Shown: positions 1-6,302 of the stretch, one piece after another
Numbering within the stretch: position 1 is the stretch's first letter
How the letters are laid out: the number at the start of each line of letters is the position of its first letter
From: Clostridia bacterium
GTDB taxonomy: Bacteria > Bacillota > Clostridia > TANB77 > UBA1234
Assembly: GCA_900753135.1 (NCBI GenBank)
Contig: CAADXZ010000231.1
Location: 1-11,703 of the forward strand
DNA: 11,703 bases
Reading direction: 5' to 3'
Notes under the pieces: generated by a model
Told to the model about the DNA's origin: nothing
Databases searched by the model: none
Seen by the model: the letters and a program-made list of their open reading frames with translations, nothing else
Translations under genes and position numbers: made by a program

Positions 1-233
1 AAAACTATTAATATAGTTGCACCACCAAAATTCGTTATAAATTTAGCAATTGGCGTAAAAAAATCAGATATTAAAAAACTTGACACTAAATTATATCCTA
101 CTATATCCCACTTCATAATTTCTTTATTAAAAACATCTTCTGCAAAAGCAAGAAATCCAATCATACACAAAAATAATACAACCCACTTCAAATTTTTAAT
201 AATTAATTTCTTAATATTTTCTATTTTCAACAT
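1..233 (-). CDS. PAP2-family membrane phosphatase, N-terminal part (runs off the window)
   Basis: I read 77 codons from ATG at 233 to the window edge with no stop, so this is the N-terminal part of a longer gene. The product starts with a short basic segment (MLKIENIKKLIIKNLK), then a hydrophobic stretch at about residues 17-31, then FAEDVFNKEIMKWDIVGYN and a second hydrophobic start near FTPIAKFITNFGGATILIV. This pattern resembles the N-terminus of clostridial PAP2-type phosphatases, which are multi-pass membrane proteins that dephosphorylate lipid phosphates such as undecaprenyl pyrophosphate or phosphatidic acid derivatives. The catalytic motifs of that family lie downstream, outside the window, so the activity is unproven. 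A weak ribosome site (AAGAGTGA) precedes the ATG. The gene lies 33 nt after the PPC-domain gene and probably shares its transcript. Confidence 0.7.
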   Translation of the reverse strand, partial: MLKIENIKKLIIKNLKWVVLFLCMIGFLAFAEDVFNKEIMKWDIVGYNLVSSFLISDFFTPIAKFITNFGGATILIV

Positions 234-266
234 ATCATTCACTCTTATCTTTTTCTTTTGTTTTTA

Positions 267-686
267 CTAAAATTTAAATAAATTTAATCCTATCTCTTCA
301 TCATGTATTCTATCAACATTGCCGTCTATAATATTTATTATCATTTCACAAGTTGCACTAACTACAGCTTTGTTTAAATGTCCGCCAAAAACTTCTCCTT
401 TATCATTTCCAGCACTAAAATGTATATGAGAATAAAATTCGCCATTCATAGTATTAATAGTTCCTGTTAACGAAACTATTTCAAAATCTCCCTTAAACTC
501 ATTAGAATAATATTTCTTTTCACTTGTTTTAAAAACTCCAACCACAAAATCATTAGTTGCACCAAGTGCATTTATATTTGCGAGTTTAATCTTTTCAGTT
601 TCTGCTATATTCTTTATTTCACTTAATATTTCTTCACCTTTATCAATTCTTGCCACTATTGTATTTTTAAATCTTCTATATTCCAT
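267..686 (-). CDS. PPC/DUF296-domain protein
   Basis: This 139-residue protein consists of one PPC domain (plants and prokaryotes conserved, DUF296), the fold that also occurs in plant AT-hook proteins. Visible family features are the opening MEYRRFKNTIVARIDKGEEI, LGATNDFVVGVF at 41-52, SLTGTI at 72-77 and the histidine-rich core SHIHFSAG...FGGHL (His87, His89, His103). Bacterial stand-alone PPC proteins form compact oligomers, and their cellular role is not established; DNA binding is often annotated but unproven. I chose ATG at 686 because family members begin at MEYRRF and a GGAAAGGAAG ribosome site lies 9 nt upstream. An in-frame GTG at 707 would add seven residues (MERKKRK) and overlaps the stop of the upstream gene as TAGTG, so a coupled longer form cannot be excluded. 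Confidence 0.88.
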   Translation of the reverse strand: MEYRRFKNTIVARIDKGEEILSEIKNIAETEKIKLANINALGATNDFVVGVFKTSEKKYYSNEFKGDFEIVSLTGTINTMNGEFYSHIHFSAGNDKGEVFGGHLNKAVVSATCEMIINIIDGNVDRIHDEEIGLNLFKF

Positions 687-706
687 TTTTCTTTTCTTCC
701 TTTCCA

Positions 707-883
707 CTACTCTTTTGTAATAACAGGTTTTCCTTCCTCATCTAACAAAACAGTCATACCACCTGCATATCCATTATATCCAAATACATAATTCACTCCT
801 GTTTCTCTATCAAGCCATATTTCCATACCGTTTAATGCACCTTGAGTATAAACTTTTTTAAATCTATCGTTTTCTTTTGACAT
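707..883 (-). CDS. Small DUF6440-like protein
   Basis: This is a 58-residue reading frame starting MSKENDRFKKVYTQGALNG and ending DEEGKPVITKE. The central pattern (I/V)W(L)D(R)ETGVNYVFGYNGYAGGMTVLLDEEGKPV resembles the short DUF6440 family common in Clostridia. In that family a conserved D-x-x-T-G-V-x-Y strand pair precedes a GYAGG(L/M)T..LLD tail. The function of the family is unknown. A near-perfect ribosome site (AAAAGGAGG) lies about 7 nt before ATG at 883, and a promoter lies 42 nt further upstream. Its stop codon overlaps a possible GTG of the PPC gene (TAGTG), so the two are probably co-translated. No signal peptide or membrane segment is visible. Confidence 0.8.
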   Translation of the reverse strand: MSKENDRFKKVYTQGALNGMEIWLDRETGVNYVFGYNGYAGGMTVLLDEEGKPVITKE

Positions 884-924
884 ATTATATTCCTCCTTTT
901 CATTTTCTTAATCATTACTTAACG

Positions 925-953
925 AGTATATCATTTTATCCTTATAATTACAA
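925..953 (-). promoter_or_regulatory. Promoter for the DUF6440-PPC-PAP2 genes
   Basis: On the minus strand I see TTGTAA (948-953), a 17-bp spacer and TATACT (925-930), a good match to the housekeeping sigma-A type. It lies 42 nt upstream of the ATG at 883 and faces away from the promoter of the cell-wall hydrolase. Confidence 0.65.
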
Positions 954-972
954 TGCTTCCAAGATTTGTGGA

Positions 973-1002
973 TTAACAAGAATCTTAATTCCGTGTTACA
1001 AT
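973..1002 (+). promoter_or_regulatory. Probable promoter of the cell-wall hydrolase
   Basis: TTAACA (973-978), an 18-bp spacer and TACAAT (997-1002) lie 41 nt before the start codon at 1044. The match is moderate; TATAAA at 1002-1007 is an alternative -10 but lacks a good -35 at the right distance. A very strong ribosome site AGGAGGTGAT (1029-1038) follows. Confidence 0.45.
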
Positions 1003-1043
1003 ATAAATGTAGCATAACAAAGTTTACTAGGAGGTGATACATA

Positions 1044-1892
1044 ATGAAATTGTCAAAGAAAATCTTACTTAGTATATCAGTATTTGTACTGGTAATCGCA
1101 ATGTCTACAATTTCATTTGCAACTTACACAAGTCCATATGCAGAACCAACTTATCTCGTAAAATATGGTTCTAGAGGAACAGGGGTTAAGTGGGTACAAG
1201 ACCTATTAAAGAAAAACGGCTATACAATAGATGTTGACGGAATATTTGGAACGAAAACAAAAAATGCGGTAAAACATTTTCAAAAATATAACAACCTATC
1301 TCAAGACGGAATAGTAGGACCTGCAACAAGAAATGCATTAAAAAAATCTGTTGCTTATTTAAGCAATAAGCAAACTGGACTTCCTACATTTAATAGAAAC
1401 AGAACAGATTTAATTGGCATAATACAGAATTGCAAGAAATACTATGCTACTAACAACTTTTACTATAGCCTTTCAAATGGTGTTAGATCGATTCCAGCTG
1501 ATAAAAGCAAAAGTTATAACGGTCAGTATTATACTGATTGTAGCAACTTCGTAAGTTGGGTTCTTTATGAATATGCTCTTGCAAACGGTAACACATCAAT
1601 GAAAAACTACTTTAGTTATCAAAGAAACAGTTCAACTTTTGCTAGCATTGGTTCTTCTGTTGGAAATTCATATTTACAAAAAATAAACTCTTTAAGTAAT
1701 GCTAAAGCTGGAGATATACTTGTGACAAGTGGACATGTTGAATTCTTATCATCATACACTAAAAATACTAACGGAACACTTAATCTAAAAGTATATAATT
1801 GTGGTTCAAATGCAAGTTTAAAAGCTAGCGGAATTACAACTTCTGCAACAAAATATGAATCTGAAATAAAATGCATATTAAGAGTTAAATAA
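1044..1892 (+). CDS. Secreted peptidoglycan-binding NlpC/P60-like hydrolase
   Basis: The 282-residue product begins with a Sec signal peptide: basic MKLSKK, a hydrophobic core to about residue 20, and a likely cut after Ser-Phe-Ala26. Residues about 38-101 form a PG_binding_1 repeat, shown by RGTGVKWVQDLLKKNGY, DGIFGTKTKNAVKHFQ and DGIVGPATRNAL. A serine/asparagine-rich linker leads to a C-terminal papain-like domain. Its motif YTDCSNFVSWVLY places a nucleophile at Cys166, and AGDILVTSGHVEF places the general base at His231. This architecture is typical of cell-wall endopeptidases or amidases that act outside the membrane on stem peptides. The exact bond cut cannot be told from sequence; the domain could also be annotated as CHAP or amidase_6-like. 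Expression looks efficient, with a full AGGAGGTGAT site 5 nt before ATG. It is a single-gene transcript ended by the hairpin after its stop. Confidence 0.85.
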   Translation: MKLSKKILLSISVFVLVIAMSTISFATYTSPYAEPTYLVKYGSRGTGVKWVQDLLKKNGYTIDVDGIFGTKTKNAVKHFQKYNNLSQDGIVGPATRNALKKSVAYLSNKQTGLPTFNRNRTDLIGIIQNCKKYYATNNFYYSLSNGVRSIPADKSKSYNGQYYTDCSNFVSWVLYEYALANGNTSMKNYFSYQRNSSTFASIGSSVGNSYLQKINSLSNAKAGDILVTSGHVEFLSSYTKNTNGTLNLKVYNCGSNASLKASGITTSATKYESEIKCILRVK

Positions 1893-1893
1893 C

Positions 1894-1930
1894 AAAAAGG
1901 AGCTTGTCATTTTTTGACAGCTCCTCTTTT
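1894..1930. terminator. Bidirectional terminator between the hydrolase and rplS
   Basis: GGAGC-T-TGTCA (1899-1909) pairs with TGACA-GCTCC (1915-1924) around a T-rich loop, with one bulged T at 1904. A run of A lies on the left (1894-1898) and T residues on the right (1927-1930), so it can stop transcription from both directions: the plus-strand hydrolase gene and the minus-strand ylxM-to-rplS operon. Confidence 0.85.
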
Positions 1931-1934
1931 ATAA

Positions 1935-2294
1935 TTATTCAGCATCTTTGTTAGAGATTTTTTCTTTAACTTTAGTAGCTTTACCTATTCTATCTCTTAG
2001 ATAGTAAAGTTTAGCTCTTCTAGCTTTACCTGTTCTAACAACTTCAACTTTTTCAACTTTTGGTGAGTTCATTAAGAATGTTCTTTCAACACCTGTACCG
2101 TAAGCAATTCTTCTTACTGTAAATGTTTCGTTTGAACCACCACGTTGTTTTTTGATAACAGTTCCTTCAAATATCTGAATTCTTTCTCTATTTCCTTCTG
2201 TAATTTTTACATGTACTTTAACTGTGTCACCGATATTGAATTCTAATTTGTTATCTCTAAGTTGTTCATTTTCAATAGCTTTAATTTTATCCAT
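1935..2294 (-). CDS. rplS: 50S ribosomal protein L19 (bL19)
   Basis: The 119-residue product matches bL19 over its whole length. Visible signatures are NIGDTVKVHVKI near residues 20-31, RIQIFEGTVIKKQRGG at 38-53, TVRRIAYGTGVERTF at 59-73 and the basic tail RTGKARRAKLYYLRDRIGKA at 87-106. bL19 sits at the interface of the two ribosomal subunits on 23S rRNA. It is the last gene of the operon. Its ATG lies inside the 3' end of trmD (8-nt overlap), with a GAAAGGAGT ribosome site 7 nt upstream, so translation is probably coupled. The final residues (KEKISNKDAE) are a short lineage-specific extension. Confidence 0.97.
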   Translation of the reverse strand: MDKIKAIENEQLRDNKLEFNIGDTVKVHVKITEGNRERIQIFEGTVIKKQRGGSNETFTVRRIAYGTGVERTFLMNSPKVEKVEVVRTGKARRAKLYYLRDRIGKATKVKEKISNKDAE

Positions 2295-2982
2295 TTTGGT
2301 TACTCCTTTCTTCTTTTATTAAATCAGGACGCTTTTTTCTCGTGTTAATAATCGATTGTTCACGTCTCCATTTTTCAATATTTGCATGATGTCCAGAAAG
2401 CAATACTTCTGGAACTCTTTTGCCCAAAAACACTTCAGGTCTTGTATACTGTGGATATTCTAAATATCCATCATTAAAAGATTCATCTTCTATAGACTCG
2501 TTATTAAGTACACCTGAAACATTTCGACTTATTGCATCTATCATAACCATCGCTGGAAGTTCTCCTCCAGTTAAAACATAATCACCAATAGAAACCTCTT
2601 CATCTACTATCTCATCAATTACTCTTTGATCAATACCTTCATAGTGACCACAAAGTAATATAAGATGTTTTTCTTTAGAAAGTTCTCGAGCCATTTGTTG
2701 GTTAAATACCTTTCCTTGTGGTGATAAAAAAATCACTTTTGGTTTATATTCTAAATTTTCTGTAATGGCTTTATAAGCTGCATAAACAGGTTCTGGTTTT
2801 ATTACCATTCCTGCTCCGCCACCATATGGGCAATCATCTACATGTCTTTGTTTATCTGTAGAAAATTCTCTAAAGTTAATCAAATTTAGTTCAATGAGTT
2901 CTTGATTTATTGCCCTTCCAACAATGCTTGTTTTTATAGCATCAAACATCTCTGGAAAAAGTGTTAAAACATCAAACCTCAT
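2287..2982 (-). CDS. trmD: tRNA (guanine37-N1)-methyltransferase TrmD
   Basis: TrmD uses S-adenosylmethionine to methylate G37 next to the anticodon of tRNAs reading CNN-type codons, which prevents +1 frameshifting. The 231-residue length is normal. Family signatures are RFDVLTLFPEMF at 2-13, the HVDDCPYGGGAGMV loop at 47-60, and the trefoil-knot cofactor site made by LLCGHYEGIDQRV (109-121) and IGDYVLTGGELPAMV (132-146). The segment FNDGYLEYPQYTRP (169-182) contains Asp171, equivalent to the catalytic Asp169 of the E. coli enzyme. It overlaps the end of rimM by 11 nt and the start of rplS by 8 nt, the usual tight arrangement. A strong AGGGGG ribosome site sits inside the rimM 3' end. Confidence 0.97.
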   Translation of the reverse strand: MRFDVLTLFPEMFDAIKTSIVGRAINQELIELNLINFREFSTDKQRHVDDCPYGGGAGMVIKPEPVYAAYKAITENLEYKPKVIFLSPQGKVFNQQMARELSKEKHLILLCGHYEGIDQRVIDEIVDEEVSIGDYVLTGGELPAMVMIDAISRNVSGVLNNESIEDESFNDGYLEYPQYTRPEVFLGKRVPEVLLSGHHANIEKWRREQSIINTRKKRPDLIKEERSNQNG

Positions 2983-3484
2983 CTTCTAACCCCCTAGGAA
3001 CCTCCACAAATACTTTTTGATTAACAACATCAACTTTCTTTATAACAGAAGATATTGCTGGAAGTAGTAAATCTTGTTTACCCTTTCTTTTAACAACATA
3101 CACATCACTTCCACCAGCAGTAAATACATCATCTAAAACTCCTAACAAAGTTTCATCTTGATATACTTCACAGCCTAGCAAATCAGCGATGAAATATTCA
3201 TCTTCATTAATTTTCTTTGCAGAATCTCTTGGTATCTTTATGTAATGCCCTTTTAGCTTTTCAGCTTCTTCAATGTCATCAACACCTTTTAGCTTCATTA
3301 AGACAACATCTTTTTGGTATCTTACAGATTCTACTGTGTATTCTTTAAGTGTTCCATTAAAGTCTACAAGTATATTTTCAAGTTTGGCATAATCTTCATT
3401 TTTTTCTGTAAAAGGTCTAACTTTCATTTCGCCTTTTAAGCCATGTGTATTTGAAATCTGTCCAATCTCAAAATATTCTACCAT
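2972..3484 (-). CDS. rimM: Ribosome maturation factor RimM
   Basis: RimM binds the 30S subunit near S19 and helps fold the 16S rRNA 3' domain head. The 170-residue protein shows both family domains. The N-terminal barrel contains EIGQISNTHGLKGEMKVRPFT at about 6-26, written here as the G-x-I-x-x-x-H-G-L-K-G-E signature. The C-terminal PRC barrel contains EYFIADLLGCEV (96-107), SDVYVV (126-131) and LLLPAISSVI (139-148). I chose ATG at 3484 rather than the in-frame TTG just before it because GGAGG lies 7 nt upstream of the ATG and the family begins with a short M-x-x-(Y/F)-x-x-(I/V)-G. It precedes trmD with an 11-nt overlap, consistent with coupled translation. Confidence 0.96.
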   Translation of the reverse strand: MVEYFEIGQISNTHGLKGEMKVRPFTEKNEDYAKLENILVDFNGTLKEYTVESVRYQKDVVLMKLKGVDDIEEAEKLKGHYIKIPRDSAKKINEDEYFIADLLGCEVYQDETLLGVLDDVFTAGGSDVYVVKRKGKQDLLLPAISSVIKKVDVVNQKVFVEVPRGLEDEV

Positions 3485-3503
3485 CAAAATTCCTCCAAAA
3501 TAA

Positions 3504-3734
3504 TTAATCTAATATTTCTACGTTAACTTTTTTTCCTTCTTTTGTAGCATAAGCTTTCATCAAGACTCTAATGGCCTTTGCTATTCTGCCTTGCTTTCCA
3601 ATAACTTTTCCCATATCAGAAGGATCAACTCTAAGTTCTAAAGTAACGTCGTTGTTATCTACCTTTTCTGTTATTTCAACTTTGTCTTTGTTATCAACCA
3701 AGTTTTTTACAAGTATTTCTAACGTCTCTTTCAT
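3504..3734 (-). CDS. khpA: KH-domain RNA-binding protein KhpA (YlqC family)
   Basis: This 76-residue single KH domain protein has the diagnostic GXXG loop as GKQGR (Gly46-Lys-Gln-Gly49) within DMGKVIGKQGRIAKAIR. The opening MKETLEILVKNLVDNKDKVEI is typical of the YlqC/KhpA family. In pneumococcus KhpA pairs with KhpB (EloR/Jag) and binds RNAs that affect cell elongation; that partner role is family knowledge and is not shown here. Position between rpsP and rimM is the standard one in Firmicutes. A GGAGG ribosome site lies 7 nt before ATG, and the spacing to rpsP is 24 nt. Confidence 0.94.
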   Translation of the reverse strand: MKETLEILVKNLVDNKDKVEITEKVDNNDVTLELRVDPSDMGKVIGKQGRIAKAIRVLMKAYATKEGKKVNVEILD

Positions 3735-3758
3735 TTTTATACCTCCATGTATAGATAA

Positions 3759-3995
3759 TTAGTTAGAAACTTTTTCATATAATTTCTTAACAGTATCTGT
3801 TGGTTTAGCACCATTTTTAATCCAGGTTTGATATTTTTCAACATCCATCTTGATTATTGATGGTTCTTTCATTGGATCGTAAACACCGATTTCTTCAATG
3901 AATCTACCATTTCTAGGAAATCTAGAATCAGCAACTACTATATTATAATAAGGAGCTTTTTTAGCACCATCTCTTCTTAGTCTTATCTTTACCAT
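3759..3995 (-). CDS. rpsP: 30S ribosomal protein S16 (bS16)
   Basis: The 78-residue product is bS16, which binds 16S rRNA early in assembly of the 30S body. It has the family pattern throughout: MVKIRLRRDGAKKAPYYNIVV, ADSRFPRNGRFIEEIGVYDP and the helix that ends GAKPTDTVKKLY. An in-frame GTG at 4004 would extend the protein by three residues, but that GTG is part of the AAAGGAGGTGA ribosome site. The ATG at 3995, 8 nt after GGAGG, restores the family N-terminus. It follows ffh by 37 nt in the same operon. Confidence 0.97.
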   Translation of the reverse strand: MVKIRLRRDGAKKAPYYNIVVADSRFPRNGRFIEEIGVYDPMKEPSIIKMDVEKYQTWIKNGAKPTDTVKKLYEKVSN

Positions 3996-4032
3996 GTATT
4001 TCACCTCCTTTAAATTTCAACCTTATATATTT

Positions 4033-5418
4033 TTATTTAATATTGAAATCTTGTAAATTTAATTTTTTCAATTCTTCTGGATCTTGTCCTTTAAGCATTC
4101 TACCCATCATTTTATTTATAGCACCCTTATTAGACATCATCTTTTTCATCATAAATTTTGTATCATTATATTGTTTTATAAATCTGTTAACTTCTTGAAC
4201 TGTTGTGCCCGCGCCTTCCGCAATTCTTCTTCTTCTCTTTCCATTTAGTATATCTGGATCTTCTCTTTCTTCTGTTGTCATTGATTGAATTATTGCTTCA
4301 GCTCTAACAAATTGTTTTTCATCAACCTTTGCCTTTTCAATAGCTTGTTGATCTATTCCTATCATACCTAATATAGATTTTATTGAGCCCATCTTCTTTA
4401 TTTGTTTTAATTGGTCTAAATAATCTTGCAATGTGAACTCTTGCTTTTTTAATTTTTTTTCAATTCTTTCAGCAGTTTCTATATCAAAATTTTCTTCCGC
4501 TTTTTCTATCAATGTAAGTACATCACCCATGCCCAATATTCTTGTTGCCATTCTGTCTGGATGGAATACCTCAATATCATTCATTTTCTCGCCAGTACCA
4601 GAAAACTTAATTGGTTTTCCTGTAATAGCCTTTACAGAAAGAGCCGCACCACCACGAGTATCACCATCAAGTTTTGTAAGTGCAACACCATCAATTCCAA
4701 GTTGTTCATTAAAACTTTGTGCTACATTTACAGCGTCTTGACCAGTCATTGCATCAACAACAAGCAAAATCTCATTTGGTTTAACCGCTGCTTTTAATCT
4801 TTTTAGCTCTTCCATAAGTTCTTCATCAATATGAAGTCTACCTGCTGTATCTATTATAACAACATCATTAAGCTTTGAGTTAGCCTCTTTCAATGCTCTC
4901 ATAGATATATCAACAACATCTTTTGTATTTTTATCAGCAAACACTGGAATATCTAATTGTTTGCCTATTACTTGTAGTTGATCTATAGCTGCAGGTCTGT
5001 ATACGTCACATGCAACAAGCAAAGGTTTTTTTCCTTGTTTTCTAAGCATATTAGCAAGCTTACCAGCCATAGTAGTCTTACCAGAACCTTGAAGTCCAGC
5101 CATCATTATTATAGTTGGTGGGTTAGGAGACATATTAAGCTTAGCTTCCTCACTTCCTAACAGATTCACCAATTCTTCATGTACAACTTTTATAACTTGT
5201 TGACCAGGTGTTAAACTTTTCAAAACATCCTGTCCCAACGCCTTTTCAGCAATCTTTGAAGTAAAATCTTTAACAATTTTATAGTTTACATCAGCTTCTA
5301 ATAAAGCCAATTTAACTTCTCTTGTAATTTCTTTAACATCTCCTTCAGTAACACGAGCCTTGCCTTTTAGCTTGCCTATGATACTTTGAAGTTTACTACT
5401 CAAATTTTCAAAAGCCAC
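4033..5418 (-). CDS. ffh: Signal recognition particle protein Ffh (SRP54)
   Basis: Ffh is the GTPase of the signal recognition particle; with 4.5S/6S RNA it binds emerging signal sequences and docks to FtsY at the membrane. The 461-residue protein has an N-domain helical bundle (about 1-95). The GTPase domain shows P-loop GLQGSGKTT (108-116), DTAGR (190-194), TKLDGDTRGG (248-257) and SGTGEK (273-278). The methionine-rich M domain (about 328-441) carries the RNA-binding segment LNGKRRRRIAEGAGTTVQEV (391-410) and the cluster KFMMKKMMSNKGAINKMMGRM (written in part). A short polar tail (LKGQDPEELKKLNLQDFNIK region) follows the M domain. It lies 13 nt after ylxM, the classic pair. No SRP RNA gene is visible in this window. 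Confidence 0.98.
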   Translation of the reverse strand: MAFENLSSKLQSIIGKLKGKARVTEGDVKEITREVKLALLEADVNYKIVKDFTSKIAEKALGQDVLKSLTPGQQVIKVVHEELVNLLGSEEAKLNMSPNPPTIIMMAGLQGSGKTTMAGKLANMLRKQGKKPLLVACDVYRPAAIDQLQVIGKQLDIPVFADKNTKDVVDISMRALKEANSKLNDVVIIDTAGRLHIDEELMEELKRLKAAVKPNEILLVVDAMTGQDAVNVAQSFNEQLGIDGVALTKLDGDTRGGAALSVKAITGKPIKFSGTGEKMNDIEVFHPDRMATRILGMGDVLTLIEKAEENFDIETAERIEKKLKKQEFTLQDYLDQLKQIKKMGSIKSILGMIGIDQQAIEKAKVDEKQFVRAEAIIQSMTTEEREDPDILNGKRRRRIAEGAGTTVQEVNRFIKQYNDTKFMMKKMMSNKGAINKMMGRMLKGQDPEELKKLNLQDFNIK

Positions 5419-5431
5419 TTAAAAAACTCCT

Positions 5432-5737
5432 TTATATCAAATTCATTAAACTTTCTTTAATGTTTTTGTCTTTTATCTTTTTGGTAATTTCTAATATTTT
5501 CTCATCTCGTTCCAGCTTTTCTTTTAACAAACAAAGCTTTTCTTCTATATCAAACAATTTATTTTCTGCATCTATTAAGCTTTTTCTAACACCTTGACGA
5601 GTAATATTCAATTCTTCTGCAATCTCACTTAAAGATAAATTTTGATTATAGTACAAATCTGTAACATCTTGTTGTTTATCTGTAAGTAATTTTCCATACA
5701 TTTCGAGCAGCATACTTATATGAACACTTTTTTCCAT
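5432..5737 (-). CDS. ylxM: YlxM-family SRP-associated helix-turn-helix protein
   Basis: The 101-residue protein has a sigma-70 region-4-like helix-turn-helix at about residues 35-55 (LSEIAEELNITRQGVRKSL) preceded by LLTDKQQDVTDLYYNQNLS. A charged coiled-coil-like helix follows from about 55 to 90. This is the UPF0122/YlxM family, almost always encoded directly before ffh. In Streptococcus mutans YlxM binds SRP RNA and Ffh and modulates SRP GTPase activity; despite the DNA-binding fold it is not a known transcription factor. The ATG at 5737 has a GAGAGGAG ribosome site 5 nt upstream. It is the first gene of the seven-gene operon. Whether it could act on the dyad over its own promoter is open. 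Confidence 0.94.
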   Translation of the reverse strand: MEKSVHISMLLEMYGKLLTDKQQDVTDLYYNQNLSLSEIAEELNITRQGVRKSLIDAENKLFDIEEKLCLLKEKLERDEKILEITKKIKDKNIKESLMNLI

Positions 5738-5750
5738 AGTTACTCCTCTC

Positions 5751-5772
5751 TGTAAACCTAAATTAGTTTACA
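5751..5772. promoter_or_regulatory. Candidate operator dyad over the ylxM promoter
   Basis: TGTAAAC (5751-5757) and GTTTACA (5766-5772) are perfect 7-bp inverted arms around an 8-bp spacer. The dyad covers the -10 box and the predicted start site. Most of it lies upstream of or at the start of the transcript, so it fits a protein-binding site better than an RNA hairpin. The binding protein is unknown. Confidence 0.4.
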
Positions 5773-5793
5773 CTGTTTTAGGCAATTTGTCAA
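5765..5793 (-). promoter_or_regulatory. Promoter of the ylxM-ffh-rpsP-khpA-rimM-trmD-rplS operon
   Basis: On the minus strand a perfect TTGACA (5788-5793) is followed after 17 bp by TAAACT (5765-5770). The expected start of transcription is near 5758, giving a leader of about 20 nt before ylxM. No other strong promoter is seen between the seven genes, whose gaps are 37 nt or less. Confidence 0.8.
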
Positions 5794-5803
5794 CATTTTT
5801 TTG

Positions 5804-5823
5804 AACTTATAATGAAATAAGTT
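5804..5823. promoter_or_regulatory. Second candidate operator dyad in the divergent region
   Basis: AACTTAT (5804-5810) and ATAAGTT (5817-5823) are perfect 7-bp arms around a 6-bp spacer. The dyad lies between the two divergent promoters and touches the -35 box of the plus-strand gene. It is AT-rich, so chance is a real alternative. Confidence 0.3.
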
Positions 5824-5850
5824 GATTTTTCGGCTTTTTCATGATAAAAT
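5822..5850 (+). promoter_or_regulatory. Promoter of the EF-hand-like orphan gene
   Basis: TTGATT (5822-5827), a 17-bp spacer and TAAAAT (5845-5850), with TGA directly before the -10 making an extended -10 element. It lies 33 nt upstream of the chosen ATG at 5884 and diverges from the ylxM promoter. Confidence 0.65.
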
Positions 5851-5883
5851 ACACGCGTATTAGTTAATTTGGAGATGAAAAAT

Positions 5884-6234
5884 ATGAAATTTGGAAGATA
5901 TAAAGCACTTTCCATCCTTTCCAATCTAAGCGACAGCAATTGGAAAATAGGAAAAACAGATTCTTATATAAACACAATATCGTCAATGCTTACAACTTTG
6001 CCATCAGGAGTTTTTGATACTTTTGCAATAGATGATAGCGGAAACAAAAAGATTTCAACTGTTGAATTTGCTCTAATGACTTACGAAATGGCACCAGAGC
6101 AAAGAAAAGCATTAATGGAAACATACAACATAAGTACAGACACAATGAAAAGAATATTTCAAGTTGCTGATGAAATTGCAACATATGCATATGAAACATC
6201 AATTCAAAAAGATGATGAAGAATATGAAAGATAA
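5884..6234 (+). CDS. Orphan 116-residue protein with one EF-hand-like loop
   Basis: I do not recognise this family. The protein is soluble-looking, with no signal peptide, membrane helix or cysteine. Residues 50-61 (DDSGNKKISTVE, followed by Phe62) fit a 12-residue EF-hand loop: Asp at position 1, Ser at 3, Asn at 5, Ile at 8, Ser at 9 and Glu at 12. Position 6 is Lys instead of the usual Gly. The flanks GVFDTFAI and FALMTYEM could be the two helices. Calcium binding is therefore possible but unproven. The C-terminal half is probably helical and ends in the acidic tail KDDEEYER. I chose ATG at 5884 because GGAG (5871-5874) lies 9 nt upstream; TTG at 5869 and ATG at 5875 sit on top of that site. 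It stands alone between its own promoter and the terminator at 6303. Confidence 0.75.
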   Translation: MKFGRYKALSILSNLSDSNWKIGKTDSYINTISSMLTTLPSGVFDTFAIDDSGNKKISTVEFALMTYEMAPEQRKALMETYNISTDTMKRIFQVADEIATYAYETSIQKDDEEYER

Positions 6235-6302
6235 CTACACCATTACTATTAAGTAAAATTTCTTTATTTATAGCAGTAAAATATTCGTTATTATATAAAA
6301 AT

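Noticed and set aside
961..986. Imperfect dyad AAGATT...AATCTT between the two divergent promoters
   Set aside because: Only six outer base pairs match without a bulge in very AT-rich DNA; too weak to call an operator.
4433..4797. Plus-strand open frames antisense to ffh
   Set aside because: They have no ribosome site or promoter, their proteins look like complements of conserved Ffh segments, and the opposite strand encodes an intact conserved gene.
5804..5823. Possible PerR or Fur box in the ylxM upstream region
   Set aside because: TTATAAT matches one PerR half-site, but the second half is AAATAA and the spacing is wrong; kept only as a generic dyad.
5990..6202. Minus-strand 70-residue frame inside the EF-hand-like gene
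   Set aside because: No ribosome site, odd composition (many Leu, Phe, Met, Gln), and the plus-strand gene has a promoter, ribosome site and terminator.
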